Shown here piece after piece: positions 32,910-41,112 of a DNA stretch of 43,369 nucleotides. The position numbers and the translations under genes were made by a program. This stretch comes from Phycisphaerae bacterium. Its GTDB lineage: Bacteria > Planctomycetota > Phycisphaerae > Phycisphaerales > SM1A02. How positions within the stretch are numbered: the stretch's first letter is position 1; each line of letters starts with the position of its first letter. The notes beneath the pieces were generated by a model. It saw only the letters and a list, made by a program, of their open reading frames with translations. It was not told the DNA's origin and did not search any database. The DNA lies in contig JABIWU010000074.1 of NCBI GenBank assembly GCA_018701395.1, positions 1 to 43,369 on the forward strand, read 5' to 3'.

Positions 32910-33146
32910 ATGGTGAAACCACTATCACAACTTTCAACGCCTCATTGTTGCCCATATATTGAAGATGGTCACGCTGCGTGCTCTAGTCGCTTTACGCTTG
33001 GACGACTTGATCAGGCGTGTAGTGTTTGTTTTGGTTCGTTCAAATCCTGCGCGATGTACCGGCAACTTAGCGGTGTTACTTTCAATGCTTCTCTAGACAT
33101 GACAATCAATGGCCACGTTATCGAACTACGACCAACAGGTTCGTGA
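32910..33146 (+). CDS. Cysteine-rich 78-aa protein upstream of the recombinase
   Basis: 78 residues with six or seven cysteines in the pattern HCCPY-x8-C-x4-F-x11-CSVCFGSFKSC-AMY. I recall similar short proteins with CPYLxDGxxRCxxRFxLxxLxxAFxxCFGxxxxCPxYxR in other planctomycetes, which is a memory-based impression. The cysteine spacing suits zinc or Fe-S binding. The last ~20 residues overlap the xerC/D start by 38 bases in another frame, so the two genes are probably translationally coupled. No signal peptide. Function unknown. Confidence 0.7.
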   Translation: MVKPLSQLSTPHCCPYIEDGHAACSSRFTLGRLDQACSVCFGSFKSCAMYRQLSGVTFNASLDMTINGHVIELRPTGS

Positions 33147-34026
33147 TTTTTTTGGTTACCTACGGGTCGAAGCCGGATTGTCGGTATCGACACTCGATGC
33201 ATATCGATGTGATCTAGATTTGTTACGCGAAGGTTTAATTGCTGAAGGAATAGTATGTTGTGCTAATGTCACTCCAAAACACCTCGCTACACACATTCGT
33301 GGCTTACACCGAGATCGTGGCTTGCAATCATCAAGTGTTGCACGTCACCTTTCAACTATACGTATGTTGTTTCGTTTTTTACAAGCGTCACATCGAATTG
33401 AAAATGATCCTGCAAGATTGTTAGAAACGCCGACTAGGTGGCGGCGCTTGCCTGATGTTTTATCCCCTAAAAAAATGAAACAACTTATTGAAGCCGCAAA
33501 TCCTAAATTCGGGCGACTGTGGCAACGCGATAGAGCGCTTGTTGAATTAATGTATGCAGGCGGAATGCGTGCAAGTGAAGTTGCTGGCATCAAACCATCT
33601 GACTTTAAAGAAACGTTAGCTGTTGTTATGGTCACGGGCAAGGGGAACAAGCAAAGACTTGTGCCAATTGGCAAGCCAGCCATTAGCGCTATTCAACAAT
33701 ATGTTGAAGAACTTCGTCCAAAACTATTGCGGTTTGATGACGGACGAGATAACGGTCTCTTGTTGCTTTCCAATACTGGGCGGCCACTTGAGCGGGTAGC
33801 AGTTTGGCAGATTATTCGAAAGTTAGCGAAGAACGCTGATCTTGGTGAAGTGCACCCGCACACACTTCGGCACAGTTTCGCAACGCACATGCTAGCTGGT
33901 GGCGCTGACCTTCGTGTTGTTCAAGAATTGCTCGGGCACAGCGACATCGGTACAACGCAAATTTATACACATATAGATCGTTCACAACTTAAGGCAGTTG
34001 TAGCAAAATACCACCCTAGGCCTTAA
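33109..34026 (+). CDS. xerD: XerC/XerD-family tyrosine recombinase
   Basis: 305 residues. The SAM-like N-terminal DNA-binding domain (FFGYLRVEAGLSVSTLDAYRCDL) and the catalytic domain with Arg in GGMRASEVAG, Lys in VTGKGNKQRLVPIG, His and Arg in HPHTLRHSFATHML, and His and Tyr in LLGHSDIGTTQIYTH are all present. This is the housekeeping Xer type that resolves chromosome dimers at dif with a partner Xer and FtsK; the N-terminal YLRVE pattern is nearer XerD than XerC, but XerC is possible. It starts within the Cys-rich gene. No phage genes or att repeats are adjacent. Confidence 0.92.
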   Translation: MATLSNYDQQVRDFFGYLRVEAGLSVSTLDAYRCDLDLLREGLIAEGIVCCANVTPKHLATHIRGLHRDRGLQSSSVARHLSTIRMLFRFLQASHRIENDPARLLETPTRWRRLPDVLSPKKMKQLIEAANPKFGRLWQRDRALVELMYAGGMRASEVAGIKPSDFKETLAVVMVTGKGNKQRLVPIGKPAISAIQQYVEELRPKLLRFDDGRDNGLLLLSNTGRPLERVAVWQIIRKLAKNADLGEVHPHTLRHSFATHMLAGGADLRVVQELLGHSDIGTTQIYTHIDRSQLKAVVAKYHPRP

Positions 34027-34077
34027 AAACGTCGATGTAAACTCCCATCAGGTTCCCATGCCGGGCATGACGCTGAG

Positions 34078-34083
34078 TATGAT
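34078..34083 (+). promoter_or_regulatory. -10-like TATGAT of the 325-aa gene
   Basis: TATGAT, 8 bases before the ATG at 34092. No Shine-Dalgarno. Confidence 0.4.
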
Positions 34084-34091
34084 GGGTAAAT

Positions 34092-35069
34092 ATGAGCACC
34101 GGTTTAGTTATTGCAGTACTTTCAAGTTTAATGGGGGGCGGATTGGTGCAACCAATTTGCACTCCACGAGATTTCCAAAATGCTTTTAGGAATTCGATTC
34201 AAGGCGACAACGAGTTTATTGCAAAAGTAATTTTTGACGATTATGCAGAACAAGTTCAAGCAATTAATGCGGGCGAAACGGAAAAAGAAAACGCTACGCC
34301 TTCTCAACAACTAGCTATAGAATTGCAATACGCAACAGAAGCGGATATGTTATTTGACGAATTGCTCTCGTCGCTTTCGGCAATCAATAATGACATTGAA
34401 TGGCGTATTAGCATCGCAAACCTTCGACGAAGTGTGTTGCTAGAAGCCAGAAAATTTACGAACCCGTGGCCAGCGACAGTTTGGGTAGATGTTCCAGGCA
34501 TAGCCACAGTTCCAGATGACGTGCTTTTTCAAATAGATACTTTTCTTCTGAATAATATTGATAAAGACCGAACAGAACGATTTATGGCTTCCGCTTTACA
34601 GATTGGTGGTAATGTTCTCAAATGTAAGGCATACGAGAAACAGTCTATGCAACGCTGGTGTGAGTATCTTGACATTATTGCTCCTTACATTGACGAAGAG
34701 GTTTCCATTGCTCTTTACCCACAACTCGACACTGGAGAAGAAGTGGAACGAATTGCAAATTGGATTTACAAAAATAGCAATGATGCAAAAGTACATGAGA
34801 GCGTTTTAAAACAACTTTCTATTTGGAAAACGATTAAGAAAAAACAGAACGATACGATAATTCAACTTGTTATTAATGCGAGAAAACAACTCGGCTTCGA
34901 CCCATGGTCGCGAGGCTGTGGTCAGCAGGCTGATACAGCGGCTTATAAAGTTAAAAACGAGCTAATGCAAAAGAGTGCCGAAATAAATGAATTTGACAAC
35001 TCGACAAACAACGTATTGCTACGCTTATTGCCAGAAGAATTGCGTCACTCTTTTGAGTCCGAAGAATAA
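34092..35069 (+). CDS. Secreted protein of unknown function, 325 aa
   Basis: A hydrophobic N-terminus (LVIAVLSSLMGGGLVQPIC) looks like a Sec signal peptide, though the positively charged n-region is missing. The rest is largely helical and acidic, with segments such as DFQNAFRNSIQGDNEFIAKVIFDDYAEQVQAI and EADMLFDELLSSLSAINND; the motif IQGDNEFIAKVIFDDY has recurrent acidic residues but no known active site. No repeats or transmembrane segments are seen beyond the signal. It converges with dus, sharing 25 bases. Confidence 0.75.
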   Translation: MSTGLVIAVLSSLMGGGLVQPICTPRDFQNAFRNSIQGDNEFIAKVIFDDYAEQVQAINAGETEKENATPSQQLAIELQYATEADMLFDELLSSLSAINNDIEWRISIANLRRSVLLEARKFTNPWPATVWVDVPGIATVPDDVLFQIDTFLLNNIDKDRTERFMASALQIGGNVLKCKAYEKQSMQRWCEYLDIIAPYIDEEVSIALYPQLDTGEEVERIANWIYKNSNDAKVHESVLKQLSIWKTIKKKQNDTIIQLVINARKQLGFDPWSRGCGQQADTAAYKVKNELMQKSAEINEFDNSTNNVLLRLLPEELRHSFESEE

Positions 35070-36154
35070 AAAATATCAATTACTCTTTTCCACTCCAGAA
35101 ACGATTGTGATTTTATAAATCTCTTGCGAACTTCTTCCGCTTGGGGATGATATTTCGAAAACTGAATACCAAACTTTCGCATCAAGCGTGAAGCCTTTTT
35201 TTCTCCATGTAATTGCATGCAGAGAGCGATGTGGTCTAACAACGCTGTGCGTTGCTGTGCAACTGTTGGTGGCAACGGAGTGTCGCCAGCCATTAGAGCG
35301 CGCGCTTGATTAAAAATCCAAGGATTCCCAATACACCCTCGAGCAACCGATACGCCGTTTACTCCTGTTTGGTGCATCATTCTAAAAATGTCTGCAGCAC
35401 ACCACACATCTCCGCTTCCAAAAATAAGATTGTCTGGTCTTCTGGTTGTGAGCTCTTTTAAGAATAACCAATCCGACGGACCAATATAACGCTGTTCGAC
35501 TGTGCGGGGATGCACAGTCGCCCAACTATAACCAACGTCATACGCGTGATCAAAAACAGAGTAAAAATTTTCTGCAGAAGTCGCAGTGTCATCCCACCCT
35601 CGCCGCAGTTTTACCGTTACGGGAATAGTTTCTAGCACAGACTCTCGCACGGCAGATAGAACGTCGTGCGCTTGACAGGGATCTGTTAAGAAATGTCCGC
35701 CACGATTTCGTTTGCGTATTTTTTTAACTGGACAAGCAAGATTTACATCTATGACTTCATATCCCATTGAAACAAGAATGCTAGCCCCCTTTGCCATCTC
35801 CTCTGGATTCGTTCCGATGACTTGGCCTGCGATTGGATGATCGTCTAACCCAGCAGCTCTGTTTCCTTCAATTTCCCCTGCCTCTTCAGCAAGCAGATCC
35901 GGATCTTCTTTTCGACGACCCTTTCCACCACAAATAAGTGTGCGATCTAGAAGTGCCTCGGTTACGCAAAATGGACAGCCGTGCCTTCGTGCAATCAGTC
36001 GCATTGCGCCATCGCTATAGCCGGCTAAACCTGCCTGAAAAAACGGAACATCAAAACCTGGAACTGTTGATGGAATTCTCGGGTCAATCTCTACGTTTTT
36101 TGCAAATTCCGAAATGTCTTCATGAGAAACATCGCTTGGCTGCGAAGGTTGCAT
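35045..36154 (-). CDS. dus: tRNA-dihydrouridine synthase
   Basis: 369 residues from ATG 36154; a GTG at 36166 is also possible. FMN TIM barrel: FFQAGLAGYSDGAMR, DVNLACPVKKIRKRNRGG with the catalytic Cys in LACP, VKLRRGWDD and IFGSGDVW with the FMN phosphate site. GCIGNPWIFNQ is typical of the DusB/NifR3 group. It reduces uridine in the tRNA D-loop. The N-terminal ~35 residues are non-conserved. Gene order trpS - lipoprotein - dus on the minus strand. The 3' end overlaps the opposing secreted-protein gene by 25 bases. Confidence 0.92.
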   Translation of the reverse strand: MQPSQPSDVSHEDISEFAKNVEIDPRIPSTVPGFDVPFFQAGLAGYSDGAMRLIARRHGCPFCVTEALLDRTLICGGKGRRKEDPDLLAEEAGEIEGNRAAGLDDHPIAGQVIGTNPEEMAKGASILVSMGYEVIDVNLACPVKKIRKRNRGGHFLTDPCQAHDVLSAVRESVLETIPVTVKLRRGWDDTATSAENFYSVFDHAYDVGYSWATVHPRTVEQRYIGPSDWLFLKELTTRRPDNLIFGSGDVWCAADIFRMMHQTGVNGVSVARGCIGNPWIFNQARALMAGDTPLPPTVAQQRTALLDHIALCMQLHGEKKASRLMRKFGIQFSKYHPQAEEVRKRFIKSQSFLEWKRVIDIFYSSDSKE

Positions 36155-36171
36155 ATTAACTGACACGAATC

Positions 36172-36585
36172 TTAGTCCTGTTGACCTATCACCACTAAGC
36201 CAACAAGCGGTACGTCTTCAGCAATTTGAAGTTCTGCAATGACGAGTTCTGTGGGATCATCTGTTCGCCATATTCCGCCGGCGTTAAATTGCTCGCCAAA
36301 TGAATCTCGAAGTACCCAAAGGTTTAGGCGCATTGTGTTCCCTGCTAGAAGCGGGGTAAGTTTTCCAGAAAATCGTTGGTTCACCCAAAGCGTTGCGTTG
36401 TTGTAATCGTCTGCGGTGCTGTTCACGATTTTCACAAACTCTCCGTCGCGAATAACCTGAATTGGAACAGAGTTAGAAACATGTAAATTCATTGGGTATG
36501 GTGCTGATGCAAGTTCGGGGTTGCCCGAAGGATTTTGACATGCTGTTAACAAAAGTAAGATTGCTAGCGTTACTACTATTTTCAT
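36172..36585 (-). CDS. Small lipoprotein of unknown function
   Basis: 137 residues. Signal MKIVVTLAILLLLTAC with the lipobox LTAC, so Cys16 is the likely lipidation site. The mature part (about 120 residues) is beta-rich: LHVSNSVPIQVIRDGEFVKIVNST and LWVNQRFSGKLTPLLAGNTMRLNLW. No family is recognised. The start overlaps the trpS stop (ATGA), and dus starts 18 bases beyond its stop. Confidence 0.8.
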   Translation of the reverse strand: MKIVVTLAILLLLTACQNPSGNPELASAPYPMNLHVSNSVPIQVIRDGEFVKIVNSTADDYNNATLWVNQRFSGKLTPLLAGNTMRLNLWVLRDSFGEQFNAGGIWRTDDPTELVIAELQIAEDVPLVGLVVIGQQD

Positions 36586-37655
36586 TTTGAATCTCCAAAG
36601 GAAATTGAACGGTTAAAAAATCCTAACCCGCATGCTTCTTTTGCCATCGCAAGTGTTTCTTCTGTTTTTACATTCGCCCTTGCTGTTCCATCACGAATAA
36701 TATCGATAATAGTGTCGTCGTTGCCCTCATACTCTGCTCTTCGTTCTTGCATAGGGGCAAGCAATTCGCTGATTGATTCAGCAACTTCTACCTTAATGTG
36801 TCCATCGCCAATGTTGTCGCCGCGAACATACTTGTCTTTCAACTCTGCGGCGCGGGCTTCGTCTTTTATAAAAAGTTCTACATATTGCATGAGTGAACTA
36901 TCGGGGTCGCCTGGGTCTGTCATCGATTGACGACCGGTGTACAACTGGCCTAGTTTCTTTTTAACTTTCTTCGGCGTATCCGTAATAAGAATTGCGTTGT
37001 TGAGCGATTTACTCATTTTATTTACGCCGTCTGTCCCCATTAATTTTCCAACTTTGCCAACATCCGCTCTTGGAATTGGGAAGACGCCCTTTTCTTCCAT
37101 AATCGGATCGTCGTCTTCAATATTTTCATCAACTCCGCAATACAGTTTGTTAAATCGCCGAGCAACTTCCCGAGTAAGTTCAATGTGTGGAACTTGGTCT
37201 TCGCCAACCGGAACTGCATGCGCACGAAAAGCGAGAATGTCTGCCGTTTGCCCAACCGCGTAAAGCGGGAAACCAAAACTGTAATTTTCTCCCAATCCCT
37301 TAACTTTAATTTCTTCTTTTAAGGTTGGATTTCTCATTACTCGATTGAAAGGCAACAGCATCGCAAACAAAAAGGTGAGTTCAGCAATTGCGGGAACTTC
37401 AGACTGTAATACAACCGCTGCTTTAACGGGGTCAATTCCCATCGCTAAATAATCGCGAACGATTTCTAACGTGTCGGTGTAAATTTCATTGGGAGCATCC
37501 GATCGTGTGGTGTATGCGTGCATATTTGCGAGCAAGAAATAACAGTCGTGGGTTTCTTGTAACTCGATTCGACGCCGAACTGAACCAAAATAGTGACCAA
37601 GATGCAACTGCCCCGTTGGGGTGTCGCCTGTAAGGATTGCTTCGCGTGTGCTCAT
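36582..37655 (-). CDS. trpS: Tryptophanyl-tRNA synthetase
   Basis: 357 residues from ATG 37655; a longer reading to 37754 would enter the CPBP gene. The class I signatures are GQLHLGHYFGSV (HIGH) near residue 16 and NKMSKSLNNAI (KMSKS) near residue 210; VPVGEDQVPHIELTREVARRFN is the tRNA/adenylate region. It charges tRNA-Trp. It starts four bases inside the stop of the CPBP gene and heads trpS-lipoprotein-dus. A little longer than the typical 330 residues. Confidence 0.95.
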   Translation of the reverse strand: MSTREAILTGDTPTGQLHLGHYFGSVRRRIELQETHDCYFLLANMHAYTTRSDAPNEIYTDTLEIVRDYLAMGIDPVKAAVVLQSEVPAIAELTFLFAMLLPFNRVMRNPTLKEEIKVKGLGENYSFGFPLYAVGQTADILAFRAHAVPVGEDQVPHIELTREVARRFNKLYCGVDENIEDDDPIMEEKGVFPIPRADVGKVGKLMGTDGVNKMSKSLNNAILITDTPKKVKKKLGQLYTGRQSMTDPGDPDSSLMQYVELFIKDEARAAELKDKYVRGDNIGDGHIKVEVAESISELLAPMQERRAEYEGNDDTIIDIIRDGTARANVKTEETLAMAKEACGLGFFNRSISFGDSK

Positions 37656-38494
37656 ATAGTTGTACTGTAAACAAATGCGATATTCATTGCGTTGAAAACG
37701 ACATGAATTAATATTGGAGCGAGAATTCCACCGCTTTTGACCCGTGCCCAGCAAAGACCAATGGACAGAAAAAAGAGTCCAACCACAGCCGATGGCTGTG
37801 CAATACCAATGTGCATAATTGCAAATAGTAGGCTTGTTGCAAAGATAGCTCGCCAGACAGTTTTGCCTCCAATAACTGCTGCAAATGAAGGCAATAGTAG
37901 CCCGCGATACAATAATTCCTCAAAAATTCCTGCGCCAATCGTAACGCAGATGATGACAATCCAGGTGGACCCCGACCAAGGAGCTTGTTTTATTTGCTGA
38001 AGTACCTCGTGCCCGATACCTCCAGCGGGTTCTAGCCCAGCCCCGACTAACAATGCGTGTCCAAGGCCAGCGACAGCGAGCGCTATTGGAACAAACACGG
38101 CATACGCAATGAGAAAAACCGGCAAAATATGTCTAGAACCGCATTTCCTTCGGAAATATGCATACAAAAATAGAATTGGAATTTGCGTAATCATAGACAA
38201 ACCAATCGTCCAGGCGTAGACATTGATCGTGCTGCTTTCGTCCGAGACATATTGAAAACCCCACCAGCTGCCAATACCAGCAAGGATGTACATCGCTCCA
38301 CACAGAAGAAGAGCCATAGTCGGAGTAATTGCTGGGTCAAGATATCCGCGCCTTGGGAGCAGTGTTTGTCCAGACTTTACGAACCAAATTCCGATAGCAA
38401 TTGAAAAACCCACAAGCATTAGCGTGATTAAATCAATCGATGGTGCTTCCACAATTTCAACTTCTTCGCTACCCTTGGCAACTGAAGAGCACAT
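37652..38494 (-). CDS. CPBP-family intramembrane metalloprotease
   Basis: Multi-helix membrane protein with the CPBP (Abi/CAAX prenyl protease 2-like) signature EELLYRGLLLPSF, then FAIMHIG and VVFNAMN, the three conserved motifs with the Glu-Glu, His and His/Asn ligands. About eight hydrophobic segments. The start is uncertain: ATG 38494 (280 residues) shares CATG with the opposite trpC start, while ATG 38419 (255 residues) would cut the first helix. CPBP proteins cleave prenylated proteins or peptides, or act in bacteriocin self-immunity; the role here is open. The stop overlaps the trpS start by four bases. Confidence 0.82.
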   Translation of the reverse strand: MCSSVAKGSEEVEIVEAPSIDLITLMLVGFSIAIGIWFVKSGQTLLPRRGYLDPAITPTMALLLCGAMYILAGIGSWWGFQYVSDESSTINVYAWTIGLSMITQIPILFLYAYFRRKCGSRHILPVFLIAYAVFVPIALAVAGLGHALLVGAGLEPAGGIGHEVLQQIKQAPWSGSTWIVIICVTIGAGIFEELLYRGLLLPSFAAVIGGKTVWRAIFATSLLFAIMHIGIAQPSAVVGLFFLSIGLCWARVKSGGILAPILIHVVFNAMNIAFVYSTTI

Positions 38495-39311
38495 GGCAAT
38501 CACACTAAGCACAATTATTGAATTTAAACGAGACGAAGTTGCAAAACTTCGCCAAGAAAAACCCGTTGAGGCAGTACGTTCAGAAGCAGAAGCACAAGAG
38601 CGACCTCGTAACTTTTTCGGTGCTGTTGTAAACGGCCACACCAATAGCAGTACCAGTGTAATTGCAGAAGTAAAACACAAAAGCCCATCGGCCGGGAATA
38701 TACGTGAAGACTTTGATCCAGTTGCCATTGCTAAAGCGTACGAGAAGGCGGGAGCTGCCGCTATCTCATGTCTTACAGATATGCATTTTTTTGGTGGAAA
38801 CATTAACTTTATCACTCAAATTCGCGAAGAAGTAAGACTTCCTGTCCTCAGAAAAGATTTTATCATTGATGAGTATCAAATTTGGGAAGCACGGGCTGCT
38901 GGCGCTGATGCTGTTTTGCTCATTTCTGAAGTCCTATCAGAAGGCCAATTGGTTGACTATATGATTCTTTCTCAGAAGTTGGGAATGACAACACTTGTAG
39001 AAGCACACGACATGGGAAATCTATTAAAAATCCAGCAATATGTTGGATTTCCACACGCGGGCTATTGCTTGCTTGGAATAAACAATCGAAATTTAGAAAC
39101 GATGGAAACTGATATAAATCACACCATCCGCATGGTTGATATTGTTGAAGATACAACGACAATCGTAAGTGAATCGGGGATAACGAAGCCAGAAGACTTG
39201 GACAAATTACGCTTACATGGTGTGCATATTGTGTTAGTTGGTGAATCGTTAATGAAACAGCCCGATCCCGGTGAAGCTCTCGCAAAACTCATCCGCATGA
39301 ATCCAACATAA
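38493..39311 (+). CDS. trpC: Indole-3-glycerol-phosphate synthase
   Basis: 272 residues from ATG 38493. Monofunctional TrpC: AEVKHKSPSAGNI (catalytic Lys and CdRP phosphate site), LRKDFIIDEYQIWEARAAGADAVLLIS, LGINNRNLETMETD and VSESGITKPEDL are all present. It closes the indole ring in tryptophan synthesis. The start is back-to-back with the CPBP gene (shared CATG). No other tryptophan gene is next to it; trpS is on the other strand. A crotonase gene follows after 17 bases. Confidence 0.95.
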   Translation: MAITLSTIIEFKRDEVAKLRQEKPVEAVRSEAEAQERPRNFFGAVVNGHTNSSTSVIAEVKHKSPSAGNIREDFDPVAIAKAYEKAGAAAISCLTDMHFFGGNINFITQIREEVRLPVLRKDFIIDEYQIWEARAAGADAVLLISEVLSEGQLVDYMILSQKLGMTTLVEAHDMGNLLKIQQYVGFPHAGYCLLGINNRNLETMETDINHTIRMVDIVEDTTTIVSESGITKPEDLDKLRLHGVHIVLVGESLMKQPDPGEALAKLIRMNPT

Positions 39312-39316
39312 GGGGG

Positions 39317-39322
39317 TACCCT
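39317..39322 (+). promoter_or_regulatory. -10-like TACCCT before the crotonase gene
   Basis: GGTACCCT ends 6 bases before the ATG at 39329; the 13-mer GGTACCCTACACA also precedes purL. A G-rich AGGGGG at 39311-39316 could alternatively act as a distant Shine-Dalgarno. Confidence 0.35.
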
Positions 39323-39328
39323 ACACAA

Positions 39329-40066
39329 ATGATCCGAATTACAGAATTGAACAACATCGTCACCCTCACACTGAACCGTGCTGGAAAACACAATGCTCTT
39401 TCTACTGAAATGATACGTGCCATTCATGTTGGTTTGGATGAAATTGAGCAAAACGCTGACATGCGCGTGCTCATTCTTGCGGGCGAAGGAAGGTCGTTTT
39501 GTGCTGGAATGGATCTCAAAGGTGTACTTGATAATCCACCTGCAATGGGAGAAATGTTGCGAGGGCTTGCTAAAGCGTCTTTACGAATACGAAGTCTTCA
39601 AGTTCCAACTATCGCTCGAGTCCAAGGCGCAGCGGTTGGTGGTGGGTGTGGCTTGATGGTTGTTTGTGATTTTGCTTTCACGCACCCAGAGTCAAAGGTT
39701 GGCTATCCAGAGGTTGACCTTGGTGTTTGCCCTGCTGTAGTCGCACCTTGGCTCATTAAAAAGATTGGCGCTGGAAAGGCAAGAGCAATGTTGCTCGCTG
39801 GAGGTACCATTTCAGGGAAACAGGGCTTTGAGGCTGGCTTGGCAACCCATTTATGTGCTTTGGACGATTTGCCGTCTGCCGTCATGCATTTTGCAAAAAA
39901 CCTCGCTAAAGGCGGTAAAAACGCTATTTCCACGACAAAACATTGGTTAAATGAACTTGACGGGTCATTAAACGAAGCAATGTTGCAAAAAGGGGCTGAT
40001 TTGTCCGCCAAAATCATCGCAGACGACGAAGCCCAAGAGCGATTACGCCAAATATACGCCAAATAA
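39329..40066 (+). CDS. Enoyl-CoA hydratase/isomerase-family protein, paralogue of the gene at 18355
   Basis: 245 residues, crotonase fold. LILAGEGRSFCAGMDLKGV and RVQGAAVGGGCGLMVVCDFAF form the CoA and oxyanion sites. The first glutamate of hydratases is retained (YPEVDLG), but the second aligns to Ala in KARAMLLAG. It shares WLNELDGSL and overall length with the gene at 18355, so the two are paralogues with different active sites. Hydratase or isomerase activity cannot be assumed. It follows trpC by 17 bases and may be cotranscribed or independently expressed. Confidence 0.88.
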   Translation: MIRITELNNIVTLTLNRAGKHNALSTEMIRAIHVGLDEIEQNADMRVLILAGEGRSFCAGMDLKGVLDNPPAMGEMLRGLAKASLRIRSLQVPTIARVQGAAVGGGCGLMVVCDFAFTHPESKVGYPEVDLGVCPAVVAPWLIKKIGAGKARAMLLAGGTISGKQGFEAGLATHLCALDDLPSAVMHFAKNLAKGGKNAISTTKHWLNELDGSLNEAMLQKGADLSAKIIADDEAQERLRQIYAK

Positions 40067-40162
40067 TTTGAGTCTGACCCTTTTTGGATACCTATCAGAG
40101 ACCCCGCCAAAATTCAGAGGCTGGAAACGGGCTAAGAAACACCGAAAAGGGCGAGAATCGGG

Positions 40163-40168
40163 TACAAT
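40163..40168 (+). promoter_or_regulatory. -10-like TACAAT before the third crotonase gene
   Basis: GGGTACAATGAG resembles the alaS -10 (GAGTACAAT). No clear -35. The start would be near 40175, just before a long hairpin. Confidence 0.4.
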
Positions 40169-40177
40169 GAGGGGTGC

Positions 40178-40213
40178 GATATACCTCGGTTTTCAGCCAA
40201 AAAACGAGATATC
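40178..40213 (+). promoter_or_regulatory. Long imperfect hairpin in the 5' leader
   Basis: GATAT (40178-40182) with ATATC (40209-40213), CTCG (40185-40188) with CGAG (40205-40208), and TTTT with AAAA in the inner stem. It would form at the 5' end of the mRNA if TACAAT is the -10. The ATG follows 13 bases later. Confidence 0.5.
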
Positions 40214-40225
40214 TAGAAAGATTAT

Positions 40226-41104
40226 ATGACCACATCTACCCAACAAAATACACTCGAATTTGATGTAAATGACGCGGGAATAGTGACGCTCTGGCTCGAT
40301 AGTGGCAAGCGCTCAGTCGTTGTTCTTGATCGAACGCTAATTCAGCGGTTAAATTCTACGCTTGATGCGATTGCTCAACTTGAGGGAATCGAGGGTTTAG
40401 TTCTTCGTAGCAGTTGTGAGCGAGTTTTTGTCGCAGGCGCTGATCTTGCCGAGATAGACGGACTTGATGACCCAGCGCTTCATGCTTACCTTGCATTTGG
40501 AACAACTGTATTTGGAAGAATTTCTTCGATGACTTTCCCAACAGCCGCATGTATCAACGGAGCAACTCTTGGTGGTGGGCTCGAACTTGCAATGCATTGC
40601 GACAAACTCATAGCATCAAAAACAACAAACAACGGGAAGCCATACCCAATTGGTTTACCAGAAGCGGGTCTTGGAATTTGCCCTGGTTGGGGTGGTTCCC
40701 AAATGTTACCAGCTCGAATTGACCCGGTTACTGCAATAAAGGCAACCGCCACTGGTACGCCCTTTATGATTTCAACTGCACCTGTTGGTCTCATTGATGT
40801 ATTCGTCGAGACGCCGGATGAACTGCAAACCGCAGCAGAAACAGTGCTACAAAATCAAATACCGACTTCCCAAGTTCCGATCGCAATTACACCTTTTGAA
40901 AGTGAAAAGTATTCAGCGGCTTTAGACATTGCTAGAAATGAGACCGAACAGTCTGAGGCGGCCGAAGGCGTTTTTCTCGCTGTTGAAACCGGCATTCAAA
41001 AAGGTTGGTCTGCCGCAGTCGCTATCGAACAATGTGAATTAGTGAGGCTCCGCAATACCCCAGTTGCTCGAGAAAAACTCGATGCATTTTTATCTAAAGG
41101 ATAA
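40226..41104 (+). CDS. Enoyl-CoA hydratase/isomerase-family protein (292 aa)
   Basis: 292 residues, resembling the hydratase half of FadB-type enzymes: SCERVFVAGADLAEIDGL, CINGATLGGGLELAMHCD and LPEAGLGICPGWGGSQML. The first catalytic Glu (LPEAG) is retained; the second aligns with Lys in AIKATATG, and PGWGGSQ retains the glycine-rich loop typical of 2-enoyl-CoA hydratases. About 45 extra C-terminal residues are helical. Acts on acyl-CoA thioesters in the cytosol. It lies 8 bases upstream of the acyl-CoA dehydrogenase, suggesting joint action. Confidence 0.87.
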   Translation: MTTSTQQNTLEFDVNDAGIVTLWLDSGKRSVVVLDRTLIQRLNSTLDAIAQLEGIEGLVLRSSCERVFVAGADLAEIDGLDDPALHAYLAFGTTVFGRISSMTFPTAACINGATLGGGLELAMHCDKLIASKTTNNGKPYPIGLPEAGLGICPGWGGSQMLPARIDPVTAIKATATGTPFMISTAPVGLIDVFVETPDELQTAAETVLQNQIPTSQVPIAITPFESEKYSAALDIARNETEQSEAAEGVFLAVETGIQKGWSAAVAIEQCELVRLRNTPVAREKLDAFLSKG

Positions 41105-41112
41105 TTGAAGAT

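Noticed and set aside
33109-34026. Integrase marking a mobile island
   Set aside because: The protein is of housekeeping Xer type, neighbours are core genes, and no tRNA, att repeats, phage or transfer genes are present.
38286-38492. Longer trpC reading from 38286
   Set aside because: The extra 69 residues are antisense to CPBP coding sequence and TrpC family similarity begins at ATG 38493.
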